DNA of 64,000 bases from Pseudofabraea citricarpa (GCA_029641185.1 JAPWGK010000001.1:3670501-3734500); one strand, 5' to 3'. Counted from the first letter of the stretch, positions 12,472-26,592 are shown. The notes: generated by a model not told the origin, from the letters alone. Numbers and translations: made by a program.

Positions 12472-13131
12472 CTTGTCGAACCTCTACCTGCGATGCGCCG
12501 AACGAACGACCCATCTACATCAAATGCGAGATGAGTAGACTAGTTACTGTCTACGACTAAGCGTCACTGTGGCGCGTTGTTTCAATACAGCGGCCCATCT
12601 ACCACACCTACTATCATGAGAAATCATATCATCTATGGGGCGATCCTGTGCCGAACCGAACTTGAATACTCGATGACACCGAATGCCATCAAAACATAAC
12701 GAAATGGATAATTGGATGATTTTTGATCCGGAAGAATGCGACGGTGCATGGGTTTATATCGATTGCACAGGTTGGACGAGAGCAGTTGTCACATCCACGG
12801 CGGGTGACCATGTTAAGACAATGAGGATATACCAGGAGTTTTACAGAATTCAATAAATCGGGGATATTACATGGCCATTGGGAGTTATTGGGTCACAACG
12901 AAGAACATATTCGAACATTGTAAATCTGTATATATCTGAAGGCAGTCGACAATCATTAGATGCAGTTGACAGGCAGGACCCCGCCTCTTGAAATGTTTTC
13001 CCCGCTGCTCTTCTTGGCACATTGGAGTCGCTAGAAGTAATGGTGCACGAAAAATAATGAAGGCGGCAGTTTAGGAAAATTTACAGTCATATGGTTCAAG
13101 GTCTGATACCTTGTCTCCAAAATGTATTTTA
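12472..13131. other. Intergenic spacer
   Basis: No gene was recognised. It contains the 3' flank of the minus-strand GPI-anchored protein gene. Confidence 0.5.
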
Positions 13132-14252
13132 TTATATCATAAGTGCTACTACAATGATCGAGGCCGTAAGTACAAAGCCTCCGGCTCGTACGTTCCTCCC
13201 ACCGGACTCTTTCTGGGCCTGAGTGATATTTCGGCTCCCAGCTTCTGTAATGTTCGCAGGTAAACACAAAAGCCTTGTGTCCGCCCACCCATTGTTGGTG
13301 ACTGTGGCTGATGGGTCGGCAGTATCATTCGAGGTGTCTTTCAGCCAAGTTGCAACAATGATCGGTCCGGGGGTCAGGATTGCATTATCGTATTCAGTGA
13401 AGTTGTCCTGGTCTGTGGAGCCGCGGGCTGCCCAGCCAAAAAATGCCGAAGAGGTGGCATTGGAGTTGCCCGGGTTGACAGTATTATTACAAGCTGAGCT
13501 TGCATTACTTGTGAAATTATTGGGAAGGAACTCTGACAGTTATGTTAGTTACTTATACCGTTGAAGGTATATATGAGGACTGGATATTCTTACGAGCACT
13601 GATCGTTGCTGACCATAGCTCCCGACACCCATCCGACAGCCCAGTCAAAAGAGTTGGACATGATAGTGTATCACTGCTACCAGCTACAGTTCCTGATAGC
13701 CTTGCTGCAGAGGCGTTGACTACTGATATTATTTCGTCTACGCAGTCGCTTCCGAAGACTGAAGTGCATGTTCCATCGTCATTTTCACCTTTACCGGCAG
13801 CTGATCCGGATAGCTCAGTAAGAGCAAATACACAGCCAGTATAAGGCAAGCTCTCTGCGTCTAACAGATCTAATAGCGGCCTAATAGCGTTAATATAGCA
13901 GAAGTCGGGGCGGAAAATCATATTTACTTACGAGGTTTCTAGTCCCAAAGTTTGGAGAACGTTGCTCTTGTTAGATTCTTCATCGACATCTGCAACATAT
14001 CGGGTCCATGTCCATGTCGTTTCTTCGTAAGTATCGTTGACGCGAAATCCAGGAGTAGATACAGAGCCCGAAGCGTTGTAAAAGGTCAAATACTCAGAGT
14101 TCTAACCATCATAAGAAGTTAGTTGAATTTCCTTGTATGAAAATTAAAAGTGGTATGCTTACGCAAGTTGAATTGTCCTGTGCAACAGCAGAACTAACAA
14201 ACACAAAGGATACGGATGCAGATGCTAAGGCTGAAATGAATGAAGCCCTCAT
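13132..14252 (-). CDS. Secreted, probably GPI-anchored cell-surface protein
   Basis: Four exons: 14252-14163, 14101-13932, 13880-13594 and 13532-13132, giving 315 residues in continuous phase. It starts with a signal peptide (MRASFISALASASVSFVFVSSAVAQ, cleaved near residue 25). There are many N-glycosylation sequons (NST, NAS, NDT, NFT, NIT) and regularly spaced cysteines. The C-terminus is a classic GPI signal: a small-residue omega region (SGG), a short spacer, then the hydrophobic tail GGFVLTASIIVVALMI. No enzyme motif is recognised, so it is probably a wall or plasma-membrane surface protein of an uncharacterised ascomycete family. A CreA-like GCGGGG lies 166 bases upstream of the ATG (14418-14423). 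Confidence 0.8.
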
Positions 14253-15122
14253 GGTGATTGTCAAATCGTGGGGAATGATTATGATTATGGTAAGAGTTGA
14301 ACTTTGGGATAGAATCACTACCCTCAAATCCTGGTGATATCAGGGGAATCAGGCACATATATAGGGAGTAAGCAAATCTCAGATGAGGTTGAATCCTCCC
14401 GTCGTCTCAGCTAAAATGCGGGGAGTGTGGCACAAGAACCTGAAAGATATTCCGCCTACAAAGGATCAACGGTATGAGCCACACACGAGCCCAAATTCTC
14501 ATTGTCGTTGGACTGGAAAACATGATATTTCACCAATTTGCGGTTACATTGTACTGCTCGAAGGCGGCGCAGTACAACCGGCGGCACAGGGCAGGGGTTC
14601 CGATACTGAAGCGAAGGAACGTTCGAATCCTTCTCCCCTGTTTTCCATGTTCATGCCACCATTCCGCCGGCTTCCTCAATACAAATAACGTCGGTGCGCT
14701 GCTGCGCTTGGTTTGATCTGCTGTCTTTATCTTGCACGTCAAGCACGATAGTTGGCCAGTCACTTGGTACTGGCTCGTTATCACGTGTCGATTTAACTTA
14801 ACCGACGCCATTTCTCTCGCCGTTTCCTTTCGTCATCCCCGTAAAAACTCCTTAATCTCTTTATGCAGAAACAGAAATCCAGTCTGCCTAACATAGCCAG
14901 CTGAAGTCCAACATCTAGTTTGCCATACATGCTACAATGTGGAATTTGCTTTTCTTGTGGCAAAATTCTTTTCGTTTTGCCGACTTACTACACAGCATAG
15001 ATATTTCAGCGAGACTCTTTCTTCTGGGGTTGTTCAAAATTGTTGCAAAGGTCAATCAGAAGCCGAAAACAAAACAGCTTTATTTGCTACAATATCCAGT
15101 GATTCTCTTTTTGCAGAATATC
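14253..15122. other. Spacer with promoter of the GPI-anchored protein gene
   Basis: The spacer lies between two minus-strand genes. It contains one GCGGGG (14418-14423) that fits the CreA carbon-repression consensus. No coding frame is supported. Confidence 0.45.
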
Positions 15123-17813
15123 TCATCTTCTGGTTCGAGAAGGAGATGATGCTGGCCATTGATCAAGAGTCACTGGCTCGCCTGTCAAAGTAAAGTTCCA
15201 ACTCGTTTTGGCATCAATATCAACAACCAAGCTATATTCTCCTGGATAAAGTACCATGTCTCCCGATTCATCTGCTCTTGCTAGACTACCAACAGTGAGG
15301 TTCAAGTACCCCACTTGTGGAGAGTCACCAGCAACATCATGTAATCTGGTGTATGCAACCAGCGACTTCTTGGGATATGGCACAGGACCAAATGATCCGC
15401 TAATGAAGCCTAAGGCTACATAATCCGATGTCACATCGCCAGTATTTTTGACTGTTATGGGAACTGAAGCAAATGGTATGAGGTCTTTGAAGGCGGCGGT
15501 TTCATCCGAAAGGATTGACGAGATGGTGTAGGTATCTTCAAGATCGCCATTCAATATCGAGACACTGAAGTTGGTATAGTGAAGGCCATGACCAAATTCA
15601 AATACAGGACTTCCAGTATACCATTTGTAGGTTCTCCTTTTTGACAGTCAGCTTGTTCATTCTAACCAGCAGCTCATTCTTACCCTGGGTTGTTGAGTGA
15701 GTAGTCGTTCGATTCATATGGTCGAAGGCTCATATTCGTCATCGGAACTTGATTCACATAGTCACCCTACTACTGTTAGCTTTTATCTTGCGTACTCTAC
15801 TTTGGACCTTACAGGATATTGAGTGACTGGTAATCGTGCCGCAGGCGCAGTCTTGCCTGTGAGGATGTTCATAATTGCTGTTCCGCCATCTTGCCCGGGG
15901 TAACCTCCCCAAAGCAAGGCATTGACACCATCATCTGATAACAACGATGAATCATCAAGCATGGTGCCCATGTGTACAACAGTCAATTGTTTGGAAACAT
16001 TTGCGAGCTGAGCAACAAGTTCAAGTTGGTTACCAGGCCAGGTAATGTTGTTTCGATCCTAAATTATAAGCTAAAGTTTACCAGGATGTTCCAGTAGGTT
16101 ATTTACCATTTGCTCAGCCTCGATGTCTAAATCAATCCCCCCAATGAAGATTACAGCATCAGCTTCTTTTGCAATTGCCAGCGCGGCTGCAAATCCTGTG
16201 GTATTCGTAGAATTGATATCAGCTCCTAGTGCATACATGACCGAGAAGTTCGCCATATGAGCGGCATATAAGGGTGAGTGTAAATACGGTGCAACACCGA
16301 AGTAATTGCCTTGCATCTCTCTGGTCGCCGCAGCCCATGGTCCCACAAGTGCTACCAGTTTGGTGTCTTCGCTTAGCGGCAATGTACCATCATTTTTGAG
16401 TAGAACAATTCCCTCCTCAGCTGATTTCAATGCTAGTTCCTGCGCAGCTTCTGTTGAAACATTCTCAAATGTCAACTGCCGGTATGGCTGTGATTCCGGG
16501 GGATCAAAATAACCGAGGCGAACCAGAGAGGCGTAGCGACGGATCAATGATCTGTCTAATGTTGAGATATTAAACAGCCCCTGCTCATAAGCTTGACCAA
16601 GAAAGTCCGGATAGAAAGTGCCACAGTCAAGATCTGTCCCGGCATTGAGCGCAGCAGCCACCGCTTCCTCTGGAGTCTTGGTATAATTGTGACCATAATT
16701 TGGCACATTCCAGCTCGATGCGTTGTAAATGTTCTGAACAGCATCACAGTCGCTGGTAACCCATTGATCTTCTTTTGTCCAGTCCCAAAACTCTCGTAGC
16801 AATGTTTGTAAAAGATACTCGTCTGCACATGTTGGCACGCCATTGACAGCATTGTACGAACACATGACGGATTGGACATTTGAGTCCCGCGCGCATTGCT
16901 GGAAAGGAGGAAGGTAGTACTCGCGGAGTTCTTGGCTGCTTATAACAGCGTCAAATCCATACCGAGCATTCCCGTCCCAATCCTCAAGATCGTAGCCGGC
17001 GAAATGCTTACATGTCGCTACGATTTTCTTGTAAGGTTGGGCATCCAGACCGCCTTGGAGGCCAATAATCAATTGATTGACGTAGCTTGATAAGTGAAAA
17101 GGGTCCTCTCCTGGAGTCTCCTGTCCACGTCCCCATCGGGGGTCTTTATATGGATTGATATTTGGGGTCCAATAGTTCAATCCAGACATATTTCCATTAT
17201 TGAAAGCACGAGCCTCGGTAGATATAACGGTAGCCACGTCGAATATCAGCTTGTCATCGAAAGCTGCACCCATTGTTATTGGCTGGGGAAAAGATGTTGC
17301 GCAGCCGTAATCGTCGCCTGCATTTCCAAAACTGACTCCTGGCGAGCCTGCAACTCCATGGAGAGCTTCACTCCACCTTTGAAAAATATGTCAGAACACG
17401 CTCCTCGGTTAAATTATAGCAGTGTAGCAGAGAAGAACTCTTACCACTCGTAAGTTGGAAGTCCAATTCGGGGTACACCAGGACTCGTATTTTGTGAATT
17501 GTTCACCTTCTCGTCGAAAGTAAACAAAGCGACAAGCTACGCATCCATTCAGCTGAAGTTATATTTAGCTAATTGGTGATTACCTACAGCTGTAGCTCGA
17601 GTGTATGGGTCAGCACTTGTATCACATACTGTGTTATTTGCTAACTACATAAATCTTGTCAGCTACCATCTTTCAAGTGGAGCATACCTGACTTTTTTGG
17701 TATTTAGGTAATTGAAACAAATCAAGACTTACTGGGCCATTGACGCAATCAGGAAAGTCTGCAGAGGCAAAAGTTGCCACAGCAACAAGACCTAATAATG
17801 ATCTGAGAAACAT
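15123..17813 (-). CDS. Exo-1,4-beta-xylosidase, glycoside hydrolase family 3
   Basis: Seven exons: 17813-17733, 17644-17588, 17536-17445, 17376-16107, 16058-15813, 15766-15684 and 15636-15123, giving 780 residues, the usual length for fungal GH3 xylosidases. It has a signal peptide MFLRSLLGLVAVATFASA. Family blocks include LPTYEWWSEALHGVAG, NINPYKDPRWGRGQETPGED and CKHFAGYDLE. The nucleophile Asp lies in VTSDCDAV (about residue 285), and Cys after Asp is typical of xylosidases rather than beta-glucosidases. The C-terminal half holds the alpha/beta sandwich (LLWGGYPGQDGG) and a fibronectin-III-like domain. The enzyme is secreted and releases xylose from xylo-oligosaccharides during hemicellulose breakdown. 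No clear XlnR site was seen upstream. Confidence 0.96.
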
Positions 17814-18448
17814 ATTCAACAAGTCTAATGACGCTTTTTCCAAGAAAGTTGAGTGTTTGTAAAAACTATGATATTCATCTTCCTGGACCTGCTCATATAC
17901 ACACAAATTCAAGTGATCGAGGATGACGACAGCCTCGGCCGGGTAAAGACGGTTAAATTCAATGGTATGCATACATAGATTTTGTGGATCAAAAAAACAC
18001 TAAATCACGTCGTATGGAGAGATAATTATGAGCTACCAGATTCCGGTTGTACCGATGTTGTGGTTATGGCAATCGGTACTTGTTTTGCGGACGCTATTGC
18101 CGATGCGAATGTGGAGACTGTGGGGTAGAAGCCTCATCATTCTGCCTAAATTCAACCCGCGGCCACAAAAGCTTGTCATTGTTACCCTAATTGTAGATCC
18201 TGTCTAAAAGTACTTGTTTTCTGTCATGAAAAATGCAGCAGACTCTCGAAATGGAAAGTTTGAAGTATTGAATGCTGGCTCTCGGTGGTGATTGTCTCGA
18301 GTTGGAAGCGAGCGAATGATCGGTAGCGAGCATAATTTCTTATTTCTAAACATATCAAAACTACACCAAGGTAGTTGAACTTTTGAGAGCGTTTTCATAA
18401 TCCTTACTTTGGCAGAAACTTCCGCTTCTTGAATCTAGGCATTGTAAG
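17814..18448. other. Spacer with xylosidase promoter and PKS 3' end
   Basis: No gene was seen. It separates the sugar-degradation gene from the polyketide locus and is therefore a likely left border of the cluster. Confidence 0.5.
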
Positions 18449-21400
18449 TCACATAGACTCGCCTTTGAGAATCGGATCCATCTTTTCCCAAACCAAATCC
18501 AACAGTTCACCAAGAAGCAGGCCCTTTTCCAAAACTTTCATGAAAGGTATATCGGCCTTGAATTCCTTCCATACGATAGAACGGACCTCACTACTCACCA
18601 TACTATCCATGCCAAAGTCGGCTAGTGGCCTCGAAATACCAAGCTCCAGTTTCCCTACTGGCACCATAACCAGTTTAGAGAATCTGGAAAAAAGAATCTG
18701 CCTCACGGCGCTCTTAATTTCTACCTCTTCACCGGACTTCAATGCGTCTGCGAGAATATTAGTCGTCCCCGAATTTTGAGAAGAAGCACCAGCAATGTCC
18801 GACCCGGCATCACTGAAAACCAAATGCCGGAATCTTTTGTCCCGCATAGAAAAAGCCGTGAGGTTTGGATTCGGGTCCATTCGGTTCATTTCCAAACCAG
18901 TAACTATGTGGGCGCTTGCATATGGATCCCATGGTGAGCTATTTGATGGTGGAGAACTAAGATCTCTTGATCGACAAGCCAATTCCATCATTATTTGAAA
19001 CTCAGCTTCGTTGATTCCATATAACCCATTCTGTAGAAGAGCGGCTTCGATTTCTGGGTGTTCTTCTATGTGCCCAATCTCTTGAACCATGCCCAATGCT
19101 AAGGAGGTCGCCTGCATGCCCAAGTTCCACCTATGCCTTGCCATCGAATCTAGAAATGCGTTTGCGGCAGCATAACCACTCTCTGTTGCTGGGCCCTTAA
19201 TACCTAGCGTCGAACTAGTCATGACGAAGAAATCCAAGGGCTCGTTAATAAGTGCTTCGTGTAAATTGATAGTTCCTTGAACCTTTGGATTCAAGACTGC
19301 GTTAAATTTTTCTGCCGTCATACTTTCGAACAGGGATTCCTTTGCTTGTCATTAGCGCTAGAAAATTTGTAGAGTCAATAAAATAAATGGGTACCTTGAA
19401 TACTGCTGCGGCCTGGACTACTCCTCGGATGGGTAATGTTGCCGCCGAGATAGCTTTATCGACATCTTCACGTACGGAAACATCTCCACACACAACTTGG
19501 TACGTCACACTCCCGCCTCGTTCTTTTGATAATTCATCTAGTTCTTCGAGGAGGACAAGTGCATCTTTTGATTTTGCCCCAGAGCGAGAAAGGAATATAA
19601 AGTGCCGAGCGCCTCTACTAAGCATCCAGTGGCTATGCAGAGATTAGCAATCTAAATATGTATGCCAATTCATTGTTTGCTCACGTTAAACTCCTTCCCA
19701 ATCCACCAAGACAACCTATCAAAAGAAAGGCTGCATTTTGATTCAATGATAAGGGTTTTGGCTTCTTAAGCATCTATCTTAATTTAGCAATATTACCTCT
19801 CGAATGGAATTGAGAGCTCATACAGGCACAGTAGACGCACTACTATATCTCACAATTGTACGGTTGAGGGTTTCCATGTTTACAGCATTGATTACCGCGT
19901 TTGATAGATCTGAAATCTCGAAGACTGATGCTTCGGGAAGTGGACTAAGACTCCCACTGCGAAAAACTCTCAGAGCTTCATCGATCAAGCTATCCAGAGT
20001 TAGCAAAATATTCGTTATTCTTACAAGAATCTTCTCACTATTTAATCTCTTCATCGTCCCCATGAATAATATCTAAGGTATCAAGAGAGGCAAAGCTGGC
20101 ACCGCGGGCAAATACTGAGTGAGAAAAAGTGCCCATATCTGGAATACCGGCTTTATCACCAAGGATTAAATACTTTCCATTCTTTCTTAACTGTTTCCAG
20201 AGGTCTTGGTGGCAATCCGCATCAGTAGATGCAATAATTGAACTAATCCCCTTTCTTTCTGTCAAATCTCCAATTTTTGTTGGCCAATTGGGATGACTCG
20301 TATTTATGAGGGAGTTTTGGGGCATATGTATGCTTTTCAGATATATCTCCTCGTGCTCAAGATTATATGTAATTATGATCTATAAATTATAAGTTAGTTC
20401 TTGCATTGTAAAATATTGATGTATTTCAAACCTTGGAATCTCTGTGCCGGCATATTTGTGCAAGAATGGAAGCCAAGAATGGATCATTTGGCAAATGAAT
20501 CAATATGACCTAAGGGATTCAGTACCAGTGACTATTTCATAGCAATCTAGTCTTGATAAGTTTACTCACATCCCTCTTTCGTGGCCTGAGAAGATTGTCC
20601 ACTGTATATAAAGCAGTACACAACGGTGAGAGTGCTCCGATAATATCATCCATCTTCTCATTAGGAAGAAGTTTGTAGCATGAATCTTGCATAACAAATG
20701 GGGAGGTCTCGAACTTCCCTGGATGAAGTGAAATCACGCGGTCCCCTGGCTTGTAATTGCAGACTTCTGATCCGACTGCACGGATGATGCCAACAACCTC
20801 GTGACTGAAGAACTCGGAATCCCGCTGCCCTTTCAGTATTGCTGCTTCCTGTCAACTGTGAGTATTATAATCTTCAAACTTTATAGACGAGGATGTTCTG
20901 ACCATTGCACTTAAGGAATATGCTTCGGATTCTAGCAACAGTTCTCCAGGTTGCAAACTTCGCTGCGCAAAATCTTCGACTGTTGGCTTATAATAAAAAC
21001 TGTCAATATGGCCGACACGTTGAAAGTCAAGCTCCATTCCATGGTCTAACGGCTGATCTTCAAGTCTAACGTTCACTATTCGATCAAATGCAGAATTCTC
21101 GACATCGTCCGGTATTAGTCGGCTGATACAGACCAGTCCATCCTTTTCAATCAAATCCATGTTAACTTCTGAAATATCGTCGTCTTGTAGGCGAAGGTAT
21201 TGATCGAAAATATAAACAGCTGAGCGTGTAAGGTTTGACTCTTTAGGGTCAATGTCATAACAAGATAGTCTCAATGAAGGATATTCTGTCATGAGGGTCT
21301 TGGCAATTCCAGAAGCGAGGCACTTTCCTGGATCAACGCCATTGAGTAATCCACCATTTGTAATCCAAATCGCTGAAGATACTTGTTGAAACAAATATTT

Positions 21401-24400
21401 TAAACTAGCCAATGTTTCGTTTTGTAAATGAGCTAGCACAGGAGCTTCAAGTTCCGCTGTCATGATTATGTTTGCCCTTTTAGGGATTTTTTCGGCTGCG
21501 TCGCTAAGCGACACACTTCTTGTCAAAATGCCGTTCTCTGTCGCGATAGTCGAAAGTTTCTCAATCAAACCATTTGGCGTGTGGAGATATATCTAGAAGC
21601 GTTAGGCATGTTATGAATGAAAGATATGGGATTTTAGTACCAGCCAAAGTGTTTCCAAGTTGTTAGAGGCTTTCTCTCTTGCAGATACCTTCTCTGCAAC
21701 AACGGTGCTCGTGGGCTGAGCTTCTTCAAGTTGGTCGAACTGAAACCCAATTTCTCTCAAAATTTCAAAGCAAGTTGTTTGGGGAATCGTGTCCCAACTT
21801 CTGGTGTCTACGATAAGTTTTCCAGCAGGCTTTAAAAGGTGCATACAGTTCTCAATGGCCTTGTAAGTGGTACCTTCGAATCCGAGCGCCTGTCTTTGAT
21901 TAGCGATTGAGCTGACCTCTGGCGTATGATTTACTAACCTGAGAAAATATAACAATATCGTATGAATTCTTACCAAAGCCTTGATCATCCAAAGACTGCT
22001 CTATATCGAGGCTGCGAAAGTCTACATTGTCATACGCGACGAGCTTTTCTTTGACTTTGTCAAGTAACACAGCATCCCGATCGGTTACTGTATATGAGCT
22101 GTAAATCGGCCGAGTGGATCCCTGGTGCAGATGAAGGAATTCTTCCCTCTCTGTACACTTCTCAGTGACTTCATGATCTTCAGTCACCGGAAAGCAACCA
22201 ATATGTAAGATATTTACTGGTCTACCCTTATGGGATAACAATTCCATAAAATCACTCAGACCAAAATTCTTTATCCTTTGCGGCAATGCATTGATGTCGC
22301 TGGACCGATCGATCAGCCCGGTGCAGAGAGCTCCAAGTCTATCAACGTCCGGTTTCCACACAAACCGAGTGTAGGGTTTTCGTGGAAAAGTGGGCTCCGA
22401 AGACTTCAAGCCTCCCTCAAGAGAGATGAAAGAAAACTTTCCCTCTAATAACAAATTTCCACTCTTACTAAAAACGTCCACTGATCCGTTAACAGATCGG
22501 AGTCCGTGGATATTTCCTCGTGCATGTATTATACCCTTCTGAGTAGGAACATCTGAAGCATCTGGCGTCCATACAGTCAGATCTTCCACAGAAACGGGAA
22601 GATAAGCATTTTCAGATTTAATGTCGCCGTGAGCTGCCATGACTGAAAGCTGAAGACATCCATCAAGGGCTGTGGGATGCATAATATAGCGTGATTCAGC
22701 TCCCATGATTTGGCGTGTGGTTTGAAAGTCGATATCTGCAATCGCTGCGTGATGTTCTGTAACTAAGTTGATACCAGAGAGTGTTTGAAATGCTGGCCCA
22801 AATTCGACACCCACAGCCGACAGAGCTTTGTACCAGCTCTTAGCATTGGAAATTTTTGCTCGCTTAATTCCAGGTAATGATTTCTGGTGACACTCTTTCG
22901 GGGTGACCAGACGTATCTTCCCTTTTGCGTGTTCTGACCACTTCCCATCTTCTCTTACGGAGCTCACATTGAAATCAAATAATACTGTCTTGTCGCTGTT
23001 ACCATCGGGCAGTTCTCGCATGTTCAACAATGTCTCGACAGACCCATCAACTGGAATAATCATCGCAGAAGCAATCTTGAGTCCCGATAATGTGTATCCT
23101 TGGGATGGTACGAGCAATTCTCTGTACTCTGCTATCTGGTTGAGTGCTTCTACTACCATTGCAATGTATCCTGCCGCAGGAAATATGATGTCTTCGCCGA
23201 TCTAGGTATATTAGCATGCACCATTGGATTTATCCTCGGAAATATTTAAATTATTTACCTTGTGATCTAAAAGCCACGGAACATGTTTGATCTCCAGGTG
23301 ATTCCTCCACAGAGGAGAATTTTGTGACCCACCAGGTTCGCGACTACCGAGAATATCATGCCGGCAGTGAGTACGAAAACGCTGCTCCCGGCTCCAACGA
23401 TTATCCTTCCACAGCAAACTATCATAGTTCCACTGATAACTGGGAAGATCCGTTAGGAACTTCCCTTGTCGATAATCGATTTCTTGATCTAAGTTAATAT
23501 GCTGAATAGAGTTGATCTGAATTAAGTCAACTGGATAGTCGAGGTTGGACAGTTTTCCTGCTAATTGCAACATGTTGTCTACTCCATCCTGACCCCTGAT
23601 CAGAGTGGGCAAATATTTTACTTTTAATTGATCAAACCCTAAGCCATTAATGATTTGCCGAACCGGCCCTGCTAAAGCACTGTGCGCCCCTATCTCAATG
23701 AGATGATTGACTGCAGGCTCAGATTTTAATAGCAGTGCCGTGGCTTGATCAAATAAGACCGGTGATTCGAGATTCATTTGCCAATGAGTGAATGGTATCT
23801 CGTCGATTTCAAGTAGCTCGCCGGTAATGCATGAGTACATAGGCGTACGAGGTAATCGTTTGTCCCTTGTAGGTGAACGAATCATTTCGGCGTAAGTTGA
23901 CTGAAAAAGATTTTGGAACTCTTTGGCTGCCGAGCGCATCAGATGAGAATGATAAGCATTGCCCGAACTGTTAACTTTCCTGGCGAAGATACCAGCATCG
24001 GTAAGCGACTTTCGAATTTCTTCCACAGCATGCTCTCCTCCGCTCAATGTGACGCTTTGTGGAGAGTTATAGCAACCGATTATTACATCAGGCTGTCCTT
24101 CCAGATAGGGCTGTACTTCTTTGGCTCCGAGACCTACTGCAAGCATCGCTCCATCTTCCTTGCAGTTCAAAACTGCAAGGCCACGGTAATGTGCAATTGC
24201 TACAGCTTCACTCCCTGTAATACGACCTGCGGCAAAGGCAGCGGCAATTTCACCTAGATGAATTCAGTATGAGTATAAATTACGACAGTATAACCATACC
24301 TGCTGAATGGCCCACTATAGCAGTAGGATGTATCCCCCAAGATCTGAGCAAAATGGTCAAGGCAATCTGCACAGCAGTGCAACAAACAGGAGAGCGTATA

Positions 24401-26592
24401 GAATGGTAGATTGTAGATGTATCTTTCGGTGCAGAAAGCACTTCTATTAAAAACATTCAGCAAATCCCGCGTTTAATACTATTTTTTGAGTTCCTTTACC
24501 TATGATGCTAAAGTCTGGTGGTGATGGTGAAATACTAAGCGACTTCTCCAATCTTTCGATAGTACGTCTGAATGACGGATACTGTTGAATCAATGTGTAG
24601 CCCATTTGTGGCCATTGTGCGCCTTGGCCTGGTTATTTTATCTTAGTTAAATGTAAGACTCAGCGCACAAGAAGTAAACTTCTTACCGGTAAAAACAAAG
24701 GCTATATTCGGGACAGAATTCTCGGGGGTTCCAAAAATGACATTGTTTAGGCTGGTCTCAGAAAGGGCTGGTCCCTCCTTACATATCCCAAAAGCTCGAG
24801 ATCTGAATCGAGGCCGCCTGGAAAGAGTATGTGCGAGGCTAGATAGATCGTAATTACGACAAACTTTAGAAATTGCATCTACATTGAGTTTTAAGGTTGT
24901 CTCATCGTGGGCTGAAAATGGAAGTAAATAGCTTCTTTCGGCTTTCTTTTCTGGTGGCTCCTTTGTAGATAAAAAGGACACATCTCCTTCAAAGTAGCTA
25001 TCCGTTGCATCAAGGATGGCATGGGCATTTGCTCCGCCATAGCCAAACCCATTCACACTGATGCGACGATACTTGAGGTTCTCCGGCCAAGGCGTGAGCG
25101 AGCGAACAACTTCTAACCTTCCATTTTTGAAATCAACTGCAAAAAGAAAGCACGTTAGATTTTCTGAGACAGCATTTCCTGCAAATTATTTGAGCTTACT
25201 ATTAGGGTTCAACTTTTTAACTCCGACAGTAGGTGGAATTAAGCCCTTCTCTAAAGACAACACTGCTTTAATGATGCCCGCCAGACCGCTGGCACCTTCA
25301 CAATGACCAAGATTGGTCTTTACAGATCCGATAAGTAACGGATTATTGGCCGATCTACCCTCGGCGAAAACGTTTCCAATCGCGGTGCACTCAATTGGGT
25401 CCCCAACAGGTGTGCCTGTACCATGACACTCGAAATATCCTGTCTTGCTAAAGTCTAAACTAGCTCTTTCGTAGGCCTTTCTAATCACTGCCTCTTGAGC
25501 TTCGGGTCCAGGATGGTTTATACCTGGACCTTTACCGTTTCTGAGGTCCTTAAAATCAGTCAAATTTCTCCAACTAAGATGAAGATTCACTTACGAATTG
25601 ATTGCGGTTGCACGAATAACGGCTCTTATTGGGTCGCCATCAGCAATTGCAGTTGACAAAGGTTTTAGATATATAGCCGCTATGCCATCGCCTCGCCCGA
25701 ACCCATCTGCTGATGCATCAAAAGTATGGCATGTAGATGACGGTGATAAAATACCAAGCCTGCCACTTCCAATGTGTTTTTCAACGCTTGCAATAAGACT
25801 TGAACCTCCAACTACTGCAGCGGTACAATCACCTGCTAGTAAGCTTTGACACGCGAGATGAAGAGCATACAAGGAACTTGAACATGCTGTGTCAACAGTC
25901 AAACTGAAGATCAAAAGTTAGCATCAAAGCTATTCAGAAACCTTATTCAAAATTAATGAAGTACCTTGGCCCCTTGAGGTTAAAAGTGTAGTTGACTCGA
26001 TTGCTAAGAATCGTCAAACCCGAACCCTGTAAACTTTAGTAGTCTCATATATTAAGGGTATCAAGTGCCATACAGTAGACTGATATGGGACGCTGTACTC
26101 TGGATCCTTGGTCTGAATGTGTTCAAAGTCTGTGCTGAAGCACCCGACATAGCAAGCAGTATCGGATCCCGAAATGTCTTCCAGTGATTTCCCAGCAGAC
26201 TCAAAACATTCGTAGACAACTTCTAGAAGTTTTCGCTGCTGTGGGTCCATACTTGTTCCTTCCAAAGGACTGATACCGAAAAATGAAGGGTCAAAACTCC
26301 GATAGCTATCATCGTGGCTGAGGAAGTAACCGCCTCTACTGTACATGCTACCTGGTCGACCTTTGGTCGCACTGAACCAAGAGTCGATATCAAATCTGTT
26401 TTTGGGGATATCAGATTGTCCGGACCGTCCATCTTTAAGCATGTCCCAAAGCTTCGAAGGTGAAGATGAGTTATCTGCAAATCTGCACCCTATTTTCATG
26501 TCAGTTGTAATAAAAGGCCCAGAATTCTCCGACCAACCTATTCCAACAATTGCAATAGGCTCATGACCTTTGGGGCCGTTGCCGATGGCCAT
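18449..26592 (-). CDS. Highly reducing type I polyketide synthase with degenerate ER and MT
   Basis: Nineteen exons give 2,384 residues. Exon starts (minus strand) are 26592, 26489, 26026, 25903, 25540, 25136, 24628, 24443, 24253, 23201, 21889, 21592, 20848, 20509, 20379, 19989, 19773, 19632 and 19339; every junction is in phase. Domain order is KS (1-430; Cys185 in [31 protein letters not shown]), AT (540-860; GHSAGE, Ser634), DH (930-1250; His966 in [11 protein letters not shown], Asp near 1146 in LDGCLQ), MT remnant (1290-1480), ER (1650-1975), KR (1980-2230; GGLGR, Tyr2144 in SGYAAANAF) and ACP (Ser2334 in GMDSM). The MT lacks the glycine-rich SAM loop. The ER has [10 protein letters not shown] where GGVG-type NADPH loops are expected. 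There is no thioesterase. The ATG at 26592 was chosen over 26625 because it starts the usual short HR-PKS leader. The product is unknown. Confidence 0.96.

Noticed and set aside
13031..13288. Minus-strand open frame running past the end of the GPI-anchored protein gene
   Set aside because: I first took it for a frameshifted continuation. Rechecking the phase showed exon 4 itself reads straight into the GPI signal and stops at 13132, so this frame is a shadow.
14540..14645. Possible tRNA (GTTCGAATCC box-B-like sequence)
   Set aside because: No matching acceptor, D or anticodon stems could be folded around it.
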